Assembly (NCBI RefSeq): GCF_009663685.2
Contig: NZ_RCOG02000015.1
Location: forward strand, 208-64,207
Reading direction: 5' to 3'
Length of the DNA stretch: 64,000 nt
From: Cupriavidus sp. U2
Lineage (GTDB): Bacteria; Pseudomonadota; Gammaproteobacteria; Burkholderiales; Burkholderiaceae
Part shown: positions 33,525 to 41,427 of the stretch, piece after piece
How positions within the stretch are numbered: the stretch's first letter is position 1
Layout of the letters: every line of letters begins with the position of its first letter
The notes under the pieces: model-generated
What the model was told of the DNA's origin: nothing
Databases searched by the model: none
The model's input: only the letters and a program-made list of their open reading frames with translations
Position numbers and translations under genes: made by a program

Positions 33525-33541
33525 GTTACGTAGCACGTAAC
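33525..33541. promoter_or_regulatory. Second TTACGT inverted repeat
   Basis: GTTACGT-AGC-ACGTAAC, perfect seven-base arms, about 100 bases from the first site in the same divergent promoter region. Confidence 0.5.
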
Positions 33542-33814
33542 ACCACAACGCCGTCCCGCACGACGCATCCAGCGGCGCGCGCAGCCACCGGCCTGCATCC
33601 CCGAAAGCCTTGCGCCACAACGGGTTCCAGCCCTGCAGTCCCCCGCATCCAGCGCCCGTATCGAACATGCGATTGACGCTGGCACACCGTTTGCGCTATC
33701 GGTCCGCAGCCACGCCAGACGAACCAGATCGCCGACCGGGTCGCGGCGAAGCGCGTGCGCAGCGCGGACATGAAGACAGCGGACTCGCAAAGAACAAACT
33801 CAGGAGATCAGGAC

Positions 33815-34975
33815 ATGCATGCAACCAAGCAGACGCGCCCCCTCAACGTGATGGCGATTGCCTGTGCCGCAGCGGTGACGTTGCTGGCGGGCTGCGCCTC
33901 GGGCGCTTCCAGCGGCGGGGCCAATCCGTCCACGCCGTCCCCGCCGACCAATCCGGGGACGACGAATCCGCAGCCCACCGCCGAAACCACGCCCACGGCC
34001 AAGGTGGTGGAAGGCGCGGGCGGCGCCGTGGTATCCACCGGCAACGCGGTGAGCCAGATCGGCCAGCAGATCAAGGACACCAGCTTGCCGCTGGTACCGG
34101 CGACGGCGAAGAACGCGACCGGCGATGTGGTGATCCAGACCGGCGAGACCGTTGCCACGCTCGGCGCGGGGGTGCGCGATGGCCTGGGCCAGATTGGCGC
34201 GGTGGACAACCCGGTGGGCGTGACCGTTGCCAACACCGGCAATGTCGTGACGCAGGCCGGCGCCACGGTGGTCAGCACGGGCAGCCTCGTCAAGGCGCTG
34301 GGCAGCGACCAGTTGTCGCCGCTGGCGCCCGTGACCAATCCCGCCGGCGGCGTGGTGCAGACCGTGGGGGCAGGGGTGATGAGCCTCGGCGGCAAGCTGG
34401 GCGACGCGCTGTCCACCGGGCCGGTCGCGCAACTGACGGACAGCACCAGCAAGGCCATCGTGCCGCTGACCACGCAGTTGACCAACGCCACGCAGACCGT
34501 AGGCGCGGCGACGGGCCTGGGCGCGCCGGTAAACAACCTGCTGACCCAGGTCGGCAACACGGTGGCCACGGCGGGCAGCATGATCGCCAACACCAACACG
34601 CCGGTGGTGTCGCCGCTCGGCGGCGTCGTCAACGAAGCGGGCAAGACGGTGGCGGTGGCAGGTGTGCTGCTCAACGGCAATGGCAGCGCCGGCGGCAATC
34701 CGCTCGGTGGGCTGCTGAACAACCTGCCCCTGAACGCGGCCGCTGGCGGCACATCGGGCACCAATCCCCTGGCGCCTGTGACCGGCCTGCTCGGCACGGT
34801 GGGCGGCGCGGCAGGTGGCGGCTCGGGTGGCAGCAATCCGCTGGCGCCGGTCACGGGCCTGCTGGGCACGGTCACCGGCGGACTGACCAGCGCGGCCAGC
34901 GGCGCCGGCTCGTCCAGCGGCAGCAGTGCGCTGGCGCCTGTCACCGGCCTGCTCGGCGGGCTGACGCACCATTGA
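33815..34975 (+). CDS. Gly/Val/Thr-rich repeat lipoprotein, paralogue of the divergent gene
   Basis: 386 residues from the ATG at 33815 (AGGAG eight to ten bases upstream). Lipobox LLAGC with Cys27, then a Pro/Thr/Ser linker (NPSTPSPPTNPGTTNPQPT). The Val-Gly-Thr region aligns by eye along most of its length with the protein encoded at 31746-33164 (shared segments SKAIVPLT, QT-GAATGLG-PVNNLL, ATAG, NTNTPVV). Two C-terminal PLAPVTGLLG repeats and a third ALAPVTGLLG end at GGLTHH. Unlike its paralogue it has no TpsB gene behind it and is followed by the flp region. Confidence 0.8.
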   Translation: MHATKQTRPLNVMAIACAAAVTLLAGCASGASSGGANPSTPSPPTNPGTTNPQPTAETTPTAKVVEGAGGAVVSTGNAVSQIGQQIKDTSLPLVPATAKNATGDVVIQTGETVATLGAGVRDGLGQIGAVDNPVGVTVANTGNVVTQAGATVVSTGSLVKALGSDQLSPLAPVTNPAGGVVQTVGAGVMSLGGKLGDALSTGPVAQLTDSTSKAIVPLTTQLTNATQTVGAATGLGAPVNNLLTQVGNTVATAGSMIANTNTPVVSPLGGVVNEAGKTVAVAGVLLNGNGSAGGNPLGGLLNNLPLNAAAGGTSGTNPLAPVTGLLGTVGGAAGGGSGGSNPLAPVTGLLGTVTGGLTSAASGAGSSSGSSALAPVTGLLGGLTHH

Positions 34976-35078
34976 TCTGAAATACAACGCGGAAGGCGTC
35001 GGGACTTTCCCTGTCAACCGCCCCGGCTAATTTACGGTGCGCTGTCGTCCTTACCCCGCGCGGCGCATCCTTTTATTT

Positions 35079-35129
35079 CGTGCCGTGAGGCCGCCCTGCA
35101 TGACTGCGTGCAGGGCGCCGCACGGCACG
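35079..35129. terminator. Long imperfect hairpin, possible attenuator or terminator
   Basis: The outer stem CGTGCCGTG / CACGGCACG and the inner stem GCCCTGCA / TGCAGGGC around a short loop, followed by CTTCATTTG. It lies just before the boxA. Confidence 0.5.
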
Positions 35130-35144
35130 CTTCATTTGTTGCGC

Positions 35145-35156
35145 GCTCTTTAACAA
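35145..35156 (+). promoter_or_regulatory. boxA antitermination element (rRNA-leader type)
   Basis: GCTCTTTAACAA, identical to the core of the boxA that recruits NusB/S10 in rRNA leaders. It lies about 250 bases upstream of flp, right after the hairpin at 35079-35129. Confidence 0.5.
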
Positions 35157-35408
35157 TTCGAATGATTTCATTCCGATGGAGGAAGGCGGCCGCATTGTTT
35201 CAAACGTCTGTCCTACTTTAAGCTGGGACAACCATTAGCCCGAATGGGGGGTATGGTTGAAACAAAGCCTGTCTTATAAATGTATCCACCAGCGCAAAAA
35301 TCACAATAACGCCACAGTGGCAGTTCATACAGATGGCAGTCGGATCGGGGTCAGGAGCGTATTGCTGGGGATCCATGCAGGGGTTACGCACTTTCGGGAG
35401 TGAACATC

Positions 35409-35600
35409 ATGCAAAAAAATCTGGCGCGTCATCGCAAGACCCAACGCGGCGCCACTGCCATCGAGTATGGCCTGATCGTAGGCCTGATTGCTTTAGGCAT
35501 CGTCGTGGGCGCACAGGCCCTCGGCACAGGTATCAGCGACGGCTTCACTACCCTTGCCGCCCGGGTCACCACCATGTTCGCGAAGAACAACGGCAGCTGA
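35409..35600 (+). CDS. flp: Flp-type type IVb pilin
   Basis: 63 residues from the ATG at 35409, which has GGGAG at the proper distance; an ATG at 35400 adds three residues. The prepilin has a short basic leader and the Flp cleavage motif, Gly14 followed by ATAIEY (G-x4-E-Y), then a hydrophobic helix GLIVGLIALGIVVGAQALG. The prepilin peptidase should cut after Gly14, leaving a mature pilin of 49 residues. It is the major subunit of the Tad pilus encoded downstream and is separated from tadE by 371 bases, so it probably has a separate, stronger transcript. Confidence 0.93.
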   Translation: MQKNLARHRKTQRGATAIEYGLIVGLIALGIVVGAQALGTGISDGFTTLAARVTTMFAKNNGS

Positions 35601-35971
35601 CCTGCCGACAGACTCCAACTGACCATCCGGAAAGCATAAGCGGCGTCCGTGCATCGCTCACGGCGTCTTTCATGCTGACCTGACGTCTCCAGACCATTTA
35701 CCAGAGCACCGTGCTGGCGGCCATGCCAGCCGCGGCGGGCGTCTTCGTGCCCGCCGGAACGCAGTGGCAGAAGTGGTGGCGGTAGGCACTGGCCGCGGGC
35801 AGGGCTATGGACGGCCGGGCAAGATCGGTAAGAGTGGTTCCAAGTCGCGTAACGTAGTACGGCACAGCCCGGTGGGGCACGCCGCAGCGGGCACCGCGCA
35901 GCCATGCCGGTGTCCGCCGCACGGTGTCATGTGTCGCCAATGCATGCAAGTTGAAAAAAACCGGGTGAAGC
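35601..35971. other. 371-bp region between flp and tadE
   Basis: Many Tad loci have the prepilin peptidase gene (tadV/cpaA) here. I find no frame with its membrane segments or aspartates on either strand. A GCGTAACGTAGTACG stretch at 35845-35860 resembles a half of the TTACGT palindromes upstream of the repeat-lipoprotein genes. Confidence 0.5.
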
Positions 35972-36433
35972 ATGGCATTACGGGGGAACGCGAACCGGCG
36001 CCGCGCAGGCGGAGTGGCCGCAATCGAGTTCGCGATAGTGTTTCCGCTGCTGTTTGCGGTAATGCTTGGCATCGTCTACTACGGCATGGTGCTGGCCCTG
36101 CAGCAAGTCCTGACGCTCGCCGCCGAGGAAGGTGCGCGGGCTGCCTTGCGTTATCCGCTCACCGCGAACGGCGGCACGCTGGCGACCACGCTCGCCCAGC
36201 GGGTCATCGCCGCCGACCTGGCCGCGCGCAGCACGCTGCCACCCAATATCGCCAACCGATTCGCGGCAGGCTCGCTGGCCCAGGCCGTGGCCTGCAGCGC
36301 GCCGCCCGGCACGCAATGCGTGCAGGTCACGCTCGATCTCCCCACGCAAACGTTCCTGCCGGTGGTGCCGTTCGTGCCAGTGCCCGCATCGCTGACCGGC
36401 GTCGCGGTGGTCCAGCTCTCTCCCGATACCTGA
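35972..36433 (+). CDS. tadE: TadE-like pseudopilin
   Basis: 153 residues. After a basic leader (NANRRRAGG) comes the TadE motif GVAAIEFAIVFPLLFAVMLGIVYYGMVLALQQ, a processing glycine followed by x4-E-F and one membrane helix. The remaining part is periplasmic, with a Cys pair (ACSAPPGTQC). TadE is a minor pseudopilin processed by the same peptidase as Flp and is needed for pilus assembly. It begins the main tad operon; cpaB follows after six bases. Confidence 0.88.
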   Translation: MALRGNANRRRAGGVAAIEFAIVFPLLFAVMLGIVYYGMVLALQQVLTLAAEEGARAALRYPLTANGGTLATTLAQRVIAADLAARSTLPPNIANRFAAGSLAQAVACSAPPGTQCVQVTLDLPTQTFLPVVPFVPVPASLTGVAVVQLSPDT

Positions 36434-36439
36434 GGACAC

Positions 36440-37414
36440 ATGAGCAGCAAACAGATTCGAATCCTGGCCACCGTCCTGCTGATACTGGCCGGACTGCTCG
36501 CGCTGCTGGCGTGGCAGGTGGCACGCCAGCAGGCGGTGCCGATCCCGACTGCGCGCACCGCCCCGACCCATGCCGTGGTGGTCACCACGCGAGCCGTGGA
36601 AGCCGGCAAGCCCCTGAGCGCCGACGCGCTCGCGGTCATGCAACTGCCGATCGAGCCGGCCGGCGCCTACCAGGACGCGGCCCGCGTGGTCGGCCAGGTG
36701 CCGGTGGTGAACCTGGGCAGCAACGTGCCGGTGCTGGAAGGACAACTGCTGTCCGGGCTGGCGCGGCAGATTCCGGAGGGCGACCGTGCGCTGGCCGTGT
36801 CGGTGGACGAGGCGGTCGGCGTGGGCCATCAGGTGCAGCCCGGCGACTTTGTCGATGTGTTCGTGATCCTGCGCCGCGACAACCAGGAGATTGCCGAAAG
36901 CCAGACACGCCTGCTGCTGTCGCGCCTGCGCGTGCTGGCGTACGGCAATGGCAGTGTCAACGACTCACGCAAGGTGCAGGGCGAACAGATGATGGCCCGC
37001 CGCGACGGCGCGAAGACGGCCGTGCTATCCGTGCCGGTGGATCAGGTCGGCAAGCTGGCCATGGCGCAACAGGCCGGGCGGCTGGTGCTGGCGCTGCGCA
37101 ATCCGTCGGATGCATCGATGCCCAGCGACGGCATGTTCGCCGAACCGCCCACCGTGCTGCAGGCCCGCGCCGGCGTGCCGCCGGAAGCCGAACGCGCGCC
37201 CGTGGACAAGGCCGCGGCCGGCATGAGCCTGGCCGGACTGGTAGGGCAGGCGCAAGCGGGCAACACCGCGCCGCGCGCCCTGGCCCCCGCGCCGTCCATG
37301 CGCGCCGCCGCGCAGCCGATGGCGTCACTGACGGCCTCGGCGCCACGACGCGAAATCCCCGACAACAACAACGGCGTGGAAGTGATCCGCGCCGGCAAGC
37401 GAGCGATCGAATAG
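36440..37414 (+). CDS. cpaB: Tad pilus assembly protein CpaB/RcpC
   Basis: 324 residues. An N-terminal membrane helix (ILATVLLILAGLLALLAWQVA) is followed by a SAF-type domain (VVVTTRAVEAGKPLSADALAVMQLP, VPVLEGQLLSGL) and the RcpC/CpaB domain (ALAVSVDEAVGVGHQVQPGDFVDVFVILRR). The Pro/Ala-rich tail is likely disordered. CpaB lies in the periplasm next to the secretin, with a peptidoglycan-related role. GAGG precedes the start. Confidence 0.9.
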   Translation: MSSKQIRILATVLLILAGLLALLAWQVARQQAVPIPTARTAPTHAVVVTTRAVEAGKPLSADALAVMQLPIEPAGAYQDAARVVGQVPVVNLGSNVPVLEGQLLSGLARQIPEGDRALAVSVDEAVGVGHQVQPGDFVDVFVILRRDNQEIAESQTRLLLSRLRVLAYGNGSVNDSRKVQGEQMMARRDGAKTAVLSVPVDQVGKLAMAQQAGRLVLALRNPSDASMPSDGMFAEPPTVLQARAGVPPEAERAPVDKAAAGMSLAGLVGQAQAGNTAPRALAPAPSMRAAAQPMASLTASAPRREIPDNNNGVEVIRAGKRAIE

Positions 37415-37427
37415 CGGACGACACGGC

Positions 37428-38849
37428 ATGCCCACATTGACGACAGACCGTGAACGGGCGCGTGCGCGCCAGATCGACACCGATCGTATCCACCGCCGAT
37501 GGGCCGCGATGATGACGGCTGCCGTCTCGATGGCGGCCGTGCTGGCCGGGGCGATGCATCCGGCCATGGCGCAGGACGCCGGGCCGCCGCCCGCCGCGCG
37601 CACGTTGCGCCTGATGGCCGGCGCACAACAGGAGATCAAGCCGGGCCAGGCGCTGGAGCGCGTGGCCGTGGGCAACCCCGCCGTGGCCGATGCACTGCTG
37701 CTCAAGCAGCGCAATGGCGCGCCCACCGTGCTGGTGGTGGCGAAGCAGCCGGGCGTGACCGACATGATGGTCTGGAGCCGCAACGCGGCGCCGGTGACCT
37801 ACAGCGTGCAGGTCGATGCGGTGGCACCGGATGCCGACGGCGCGCAGGTGGACCTGTCCGCCGCTGGCGCCACCATCCGGGGCGAATCGCGCGACGCCGC
37901 CGCCGCGGCGCGCACGCAGCAGGCGGCGCGGGCGGCGGTGGGCGGGCCGGACGGCAAGGGCGGCGTGGTGATCGACCGCTCGGTGGTGCCGGTGTCGAAC
38001 ACGGTGCAGGTCGATGTGAAAGTGGTGGAGATCAGCAAGACCGTGCTGAAGGAGGTCGGGCTCAATTTCGTCAAGAGCAGCGGCGGCTTCACGTTCGGGC
38101 AGTTCAGCCCGACGTCGCTGACAAAGGCCACGATCGGCCCGTCGCCGTCCTTCGAAAGCGCGTTGCCGATGAGCAGCGCGTTCAATCTGGTGGCGGCCTG
38201 GGCCAAGGAGGGCATCTTCGCCAACCTGAGCCTGCTGGAAAGCAATGGCCTGGTCAGGGTGCTGGCCGAGCCAAGCCTGGTGACGCTGTCGGGCCAGAGC
38301 GCGAGCTTCCTGGCGGGCGGCGAGATCCCCATCCCGGTGCCGCAGGCGCTGGGCACCACGACGATCCAGTTCAAGCCATTCGGCATCGGCCTGACCGTGT
38401 CGCCGACGGTGATGTCGAAGTCGCGCATCGCGCTGAAGGTGGCGCCCGAGGCCAGCGATCTCGATCCGTCGCGCGGCATCAGCATCAATGGGGCGTCGGT
38501 GCCGGCCATTGTCACGCGGCGCGCCGATACCACGGTGGAACTGGGCGACGGCGAGAGCTTCGTGATTGGCGGGCTGGTCAGCCGCAACACGGTCAGCAAT
38601 GTGAGCAAGGTGCCGTTCCTGGGGGACCTGCCGATCATCGGCAGCTTCTTCAAGAACCTGAACTTCCACCAGGAGGACCGCGAACTGATGATCGTGGTCA
38701 CGCCGCGCCTGGTGAAACCGCTGGCGCGGGATTCCCAGGCCGCTGCGAACGTGGCCAACGACGGCCGCACGAGCGCCAGCCCCAATATCTGGGGGCGCTT
38801 CGTGCTGGGCGAGTACGCAGATCCGACCCTGCCGGGTTTTTCGCGGTAG
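37428..38849 (+). CDS. cpaC: Tad outer-membrane secretin CpaC/RcpA
   Basis: 473 residues. Signal peptide (MMTAAVSMAAVLAGAMHPAMAQ) after a long basic start. The N-terminal domain (RTLRLMAGAQQEIKPGQALERVAVGNPAVAD) is of the pilus-formation type, and the C-terminal secretin domain carries VRVLAEPSLVTLSGQSASFLAGGEIPIPVPQ and DGESFVIGGLVS...KVPFLGDLPIIGSFFKN...ELMIVVTPRLVKPL. It forms the outer-membrane channel through which Flp fibres emerge. Begins 13 bases after cpaB. Confidence 0.93.
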   Translation: MPTLTTDRERARARQIDTDRIHRRWAAMMTAAVSMAAVLAGAMHPAMAQDAGPPPAARTLRLMAGAQQEIKPGQALERVAVGNPAVADALLLKQRNGAPTVLVVAKQPGVTDMMVWSRNAAPVTYSVQVDAVAPDADGAQVDLSAAGATIRGESRDAAAAARTQQAARAAVGGPDGKGGVVIDRSVVPVSNTVQVDVKVVEISKTVLKEVGLNFVKSSGGFTFGQFSPTSLTKATIGPSPSFESALPMSSAFNLVAAWAKEGIFANLSLLESNGLVRVLAEPSLVTLSGQSASFLAGGEIPIPVPQALGTTTIQFKPFGIGLTVSPTVMSKSRIALKVAPEASDLDPSRGISINGASVPAIVTRRADTTVELGDGESFVIGGLVSRNTVSNVSKVPFLGDLPIIGSFFKNLNFHQEDRELMIVVTPRLVKPLARDSQAAANVANDGRTSASPNIWGRFVLGEYADPTLPGFSR

Positions 38850-38858
38850 CGGCGGCAG

Positions 38859-40109
38859 ATGGAGCGAGTGACGAGGATGGATGCCTTCCTGCTGAACACC
38901 CGGCGCGAGACCCTGCGCCAGTGGCTGGACCAGGCGCTGGGCGGCGCCGGCACGCTGGTGGCCGAGGACGGGGCACAGGAAGCCTTTATCGAGCAGGTCG
39001 GCGCCGTTCGTCCCGGGCTGGTCTTCCTGGACTTCGGCGCGCTGCATGCCGAGGCCTCGGCCCGGCTGGCCGAGCAGGTGGCGCGGCTGTTTCCGCAACT
39101 GCCGCTGGTGGCCATCGGCAACGCCGGCGAACCGGAAGCGATGCTGGCTGCACTGCGCGCCGGCGTGCGCGACTTCATCGACCTGCGCGGTGCGCCGGCC
39201 CAGGCCACCGACGCCGTGCGGCGGCTGATGGTGCCCCGCGCCCAGGTGCGGCCCGTGACGCCCACGCACCGGCACGGCAAGATCGTGGCGCTGCTGGGGG
39301 CCAGGCCCGGTGTCGGCGTGAGCACGCTGGCCGTGAACCTGGCCGCGAGCGTGCGCCAGCGCGAGGGGGCGGGCCCGCCGGCCGAGGTGCTGCTGCTGGA
39401 CCTTGGCCTGCCGGTGCGCGACGGCGCGCTCTACATGAACATCGCGCCCGAATTCCATTTCGTCGAGGCCGTGCGCAACCTGCGCCGCTTTGACCAGGTG
39501 TTCGTCGATACCGCGCTGGCACGGCATGTCAGCGGGGTGTCGGTGCTGCCGCTGCCGGCCGCGCTGGCCGAACTGCGCGATGTGTCGTTTTCCGAGGCGC
39601 TGGCGCTGCTGGACCGCCTGCGTGCGTTTTTCGACCTCCAGGTGATCGATCTGGGCGGATTTTCGAATGCCGAGTTCATGTCGCAGATCGTCAAGGCCGC
39701 CGATGCCGTCGTGATGGTGGCCGAGCAGAGCGTGGGTGCCATCGTCTCGGCCGCGGAACTGCTGCACGAGCTGAAGAAGCGCGAGATCGACCGCCCCGAC
39801 CTGCATCTGATGGTGTCGCGCTTCGATCCCGAACTTGGCGTGGATGCGGCGCAGATCGCCGAGCGCATCGGCGTGGCAACGGTCGATACGCTGCCCGACC
39901 GGCGCGCGGCGCTGGTGCAGGCCGCCAATCGCGGCGCGGTGCTGGCCGAGGCCGCACCGGCCGACCCCTACGTGCGTGCCGTGGGCGCGCTCATGGAACG
40001 GCTGGGCTACCGCACGGAACAGGCTTCCGAGCGCGGCATCCTGGCCCGGATCAAGGAGAAGCTGCCCGAGGCGTTGCGTGTTGCACGCGTTGCACGGGCG
40101 GGGAACTGA
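38859..40109 (+). CDS. tadZ: TadZ/CpaE pilus localisation ATPase-like protein
   Basis: 416 residues. An atypical receiver-like N-terminus (about 1-120) is followed by a MinD/ParA-type fold with a deviant P-loop, ALLGARPGVGVSTLAVNLAAS (GxxGVGVST in place of GKGGVGKT), so the signature lysine is missing. LLLDLGLPVRDGALYMN follows. TadZ proteins localise the Tad machine, often at a pole, and many of them have weakened ATPase motifs. It lies nine bases after the secretin gene and one base before tadA. Confidence 0.88.
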   Translation: MERVTRMDAFLLNTRRETLRQWLDQALGGAGTLVAEDGAQEAFIEQVGAVRPGLVFLDFGALHAEASARLAEQVARLFPQLPLVAIGNAGEPEAMLAALRAGVRDFIDLRGAPAQATDAVRRLMVPRAQVRPVTPTHRHGKIVALLGARPGVGVSTLAVNLAASVRQREGAGPPAEVLLLDLGLPVRDGALYMNIAPEFHFVEAVRNLRRFDQVFVDTALARHVSGVSVLPLPAALAELRDVSFSEALALLDRLRAFFDLQVIDLGGFSNAEFMSQIVKAADAVVMVAEQSVGAIVSAAELLHELKKREIDRPDLHLMVSRFDPELGVDAAQIAERIGVATVDTLPDRRAALVQAANRGAVLAEAAPADPYVRAVGALMERLGYRTEQASERGILARIKEKLPEALRVARVARAGN

Positions 40110-40110
40110 C

Positions 40111-41427
40111 ATGACCGAAGCCATCGAATTCTCGGATAACGCCGCCGCGCCGTTTCCTGTTTCCCAGGAATTCCACAAGATCAAGGAAGCCGCGCACGAA
40201 CATCTGCTGACGCGGATCGAGGAACTTGGGGCGGAGTTTGGCCGCTGGACGCGCACCGCCATCCAGCGGTTTGTCGATCTGGAGCTGGAAAGCTTCACGC
40301 GCCTGCGCCGCATTCCGATCAACGAGGCCGAGCTGCATCAGATTTCCGAGGCGCTGACCAAGGAACTGGCCGGCTTTGGCCCGATCGAGGACCTGCTGCA
40401 CGACGTGGCCGTGGAAGACATCCTCGTGAACGGGCATCTCGACGTCTACGTGTCGCGGCACGGCGTCCTGGAGCGGATACCCGTGCGCTTTGCCGACAAC
40501 GGCCACCTGCTGCGCATCGTGCGACGCATCCTGGCGCCGATCGGCCGGCGCCTGGACGAATCGAACCCGATGGTCGACGCCCGCCTGCCCGACGGGGGCC
40601 GCATCAACGTGATCATCCCGCCGCTGGCGCTGGCGGGCCCCGTGGTATCGATCCGCAAATTCCGCAAGGACCCGCTGACGCCGGCCGACCTGCAGGCGCT
40701 GGGCACCATGAGCCCCGAGATCACGGAACTGCTGGAAGCGGCGGTGCGCGCGCGCTGCAACATCCTGGTGAGCGGCGGCACAAGTTCTGGCAAGACGTCG
40801 CTGCTCAATGCGCTGGCCACCTTCATGCCGGCGGGCGAGCGCGTGATCACGATAGAGGACACCGCCGAGCTGGCGCTGAACCATCCGCACGTGGTGCGGC
40901 TGGAAAGCCGTCCCGGCGGCTTCGAGGGCACGGGCACGGTCACCATCCGCGACCTGCTGCGCAACAGCCTGCGCATGCGCCCCGACCGCATCATCGTGGG
41001 TGAAGTGCGTGGCGGCGAGGTGCTGGAAATGCTGCAGGCCATGAGTACCGGCCATGACGGGTCGATGGGCACCATCCACGCCAGCAGCCCGCGCGAATGC
41101 CTGTACCGGCTCGAAATGCTGGCCGGCTTTGCCGGCTTCCAGGGCAGCGAGGTGAGCCTGCGCCGCCAGATTGCCAATGCCGTGGACTTCATCGTGCAGA
41201 TCGGGCGGCTGTCCAGCGGACGCCGGCGCATCCTGTCGGTCACCGAGGTCACCGGGCTGGGCGACAACATCATTTCCACGCAGGAGCTGTACCGCCACGA
41301 GCCCGTCATCAACGCCGACGGCACCGAGACCGACCGCTGGCATTCGCTTGGCATCCTGCCCCATTCGCCCAAGCTGGCGCGCATGCGTCCGGCCACCTTT
41401 GCCCTGGACGACCGCTTTGATCTCTAG
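40111..41427 (+). CDS. tadA: Tad secretion ATPase TadA/CpaF
   Basis: 438 residues from the ATG at 40111. VirB11/GspE-type ATPase: N-terminal helical domain, Walker A GGTSSGKT (222-229), Asp box ERVITIEDTAELAL, Walker B RIIVGEVRGGE (293-303), and His box TGHDGSMGTIHA (313-324). It powers pilin extension (and retraction, in Caulobacter CpaF) from the cytoplasmic face with TadB and TadC. The end overlaps the start of tadB. Confidence 0.95.
   Translation: MTEAIEFSDNAAAPFPVSQEFHKIKEAAHEHLLTRIEELGAEFGRWTRTAIQRFVDLELESFTRLRRIPINEAELHQISEALTKELAGFGPIEDLLHDVAVEDILVNGHLDVYVSRHGVLERIPVRFADNGHLLRIVRRILAPIGRRLDESNPMVDARLPDGGRINVIIPPLALAGPVVSIRKFRKDPLTPADLQALGTMSPEITELLEAAVRARCNILVSGGTSSGKTSLLNALATFMPAGERVITIEDTAELALNHPHVVRLESRPGGFEGTGTVTIRDLLRNSLRMRPDRIIVGEVRGGEVLEMLQAMSTGHDGSMGTIHASSPRECLYRLEMLAGFAGFQGSEVSLRRQIANAVDFIVQIGRLSSGRRRILSVTEVTGLGDNIISTQELYRHEPVINADGTETDRWHSLGILPHSPKLARMRPATFALDDRFDL

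Larger units (their letters stand above)
33165..33814. other. 650-bp divergent promoter region of the two repeat-lipoprotein genes
   Basis: No supportable gene. It contains the TTACGT palindromes at 33414-33433 and 33525-33541 and, near the plus-strand gene, the AGGAG Shine-Dalgarno at about 33803. Small frames in between lack start signals and conserved character. Confidence 0.6.
34976..35408. other. 433-bp leader region upstream of the flp pilin gene
   Basis: No gene. It holds an imperfect long hairpin (35079-35129), an rRNA-type boxA (35145-35156) and a GGGAG Shine-Dalgarno for flp at about 35396. The middle part is markedly AT-richer than the surroundings, as expected of a promoter or long untranslated leader. 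I could not fit a clean sigma-54 or sigma-70 promoter. Confidence 0.6.

Noticed and set aside
34976..35408. Sigma-54 promoter for flp, expected from the nearby sigma-54 activator
   Set aside because: Candidate GG and GC elements do not keep the required ten-base spacing; the closest, at 35125-35142, is several bases too long.
35601..35971. Degenerate prepilin peptidase gene between flp and tadE
   Set aside because: No frame on either strand shows the hydrophobic helices or conserved aspartates. Only gene order elsewhere suggests it.
36957..40322. Open frame of over 1100 codons on the minus strand across the Tad genes
   Set aside because: It is antisense to cpaB, cpaC, tadZ and tadA, all of which have clear family motifs. 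Its translation is His/Arg/Gln-rich with no domain, the usual shadow of high-GC codon bias.
41171..41416. Longer tadB reading from an ATG at 41171
   Set aside because: This part lies inside tadA in another frame and encodes a Ser/Arg/Pro-rich shadow. TadB similarity begins only at the TTG near the tadA stop.
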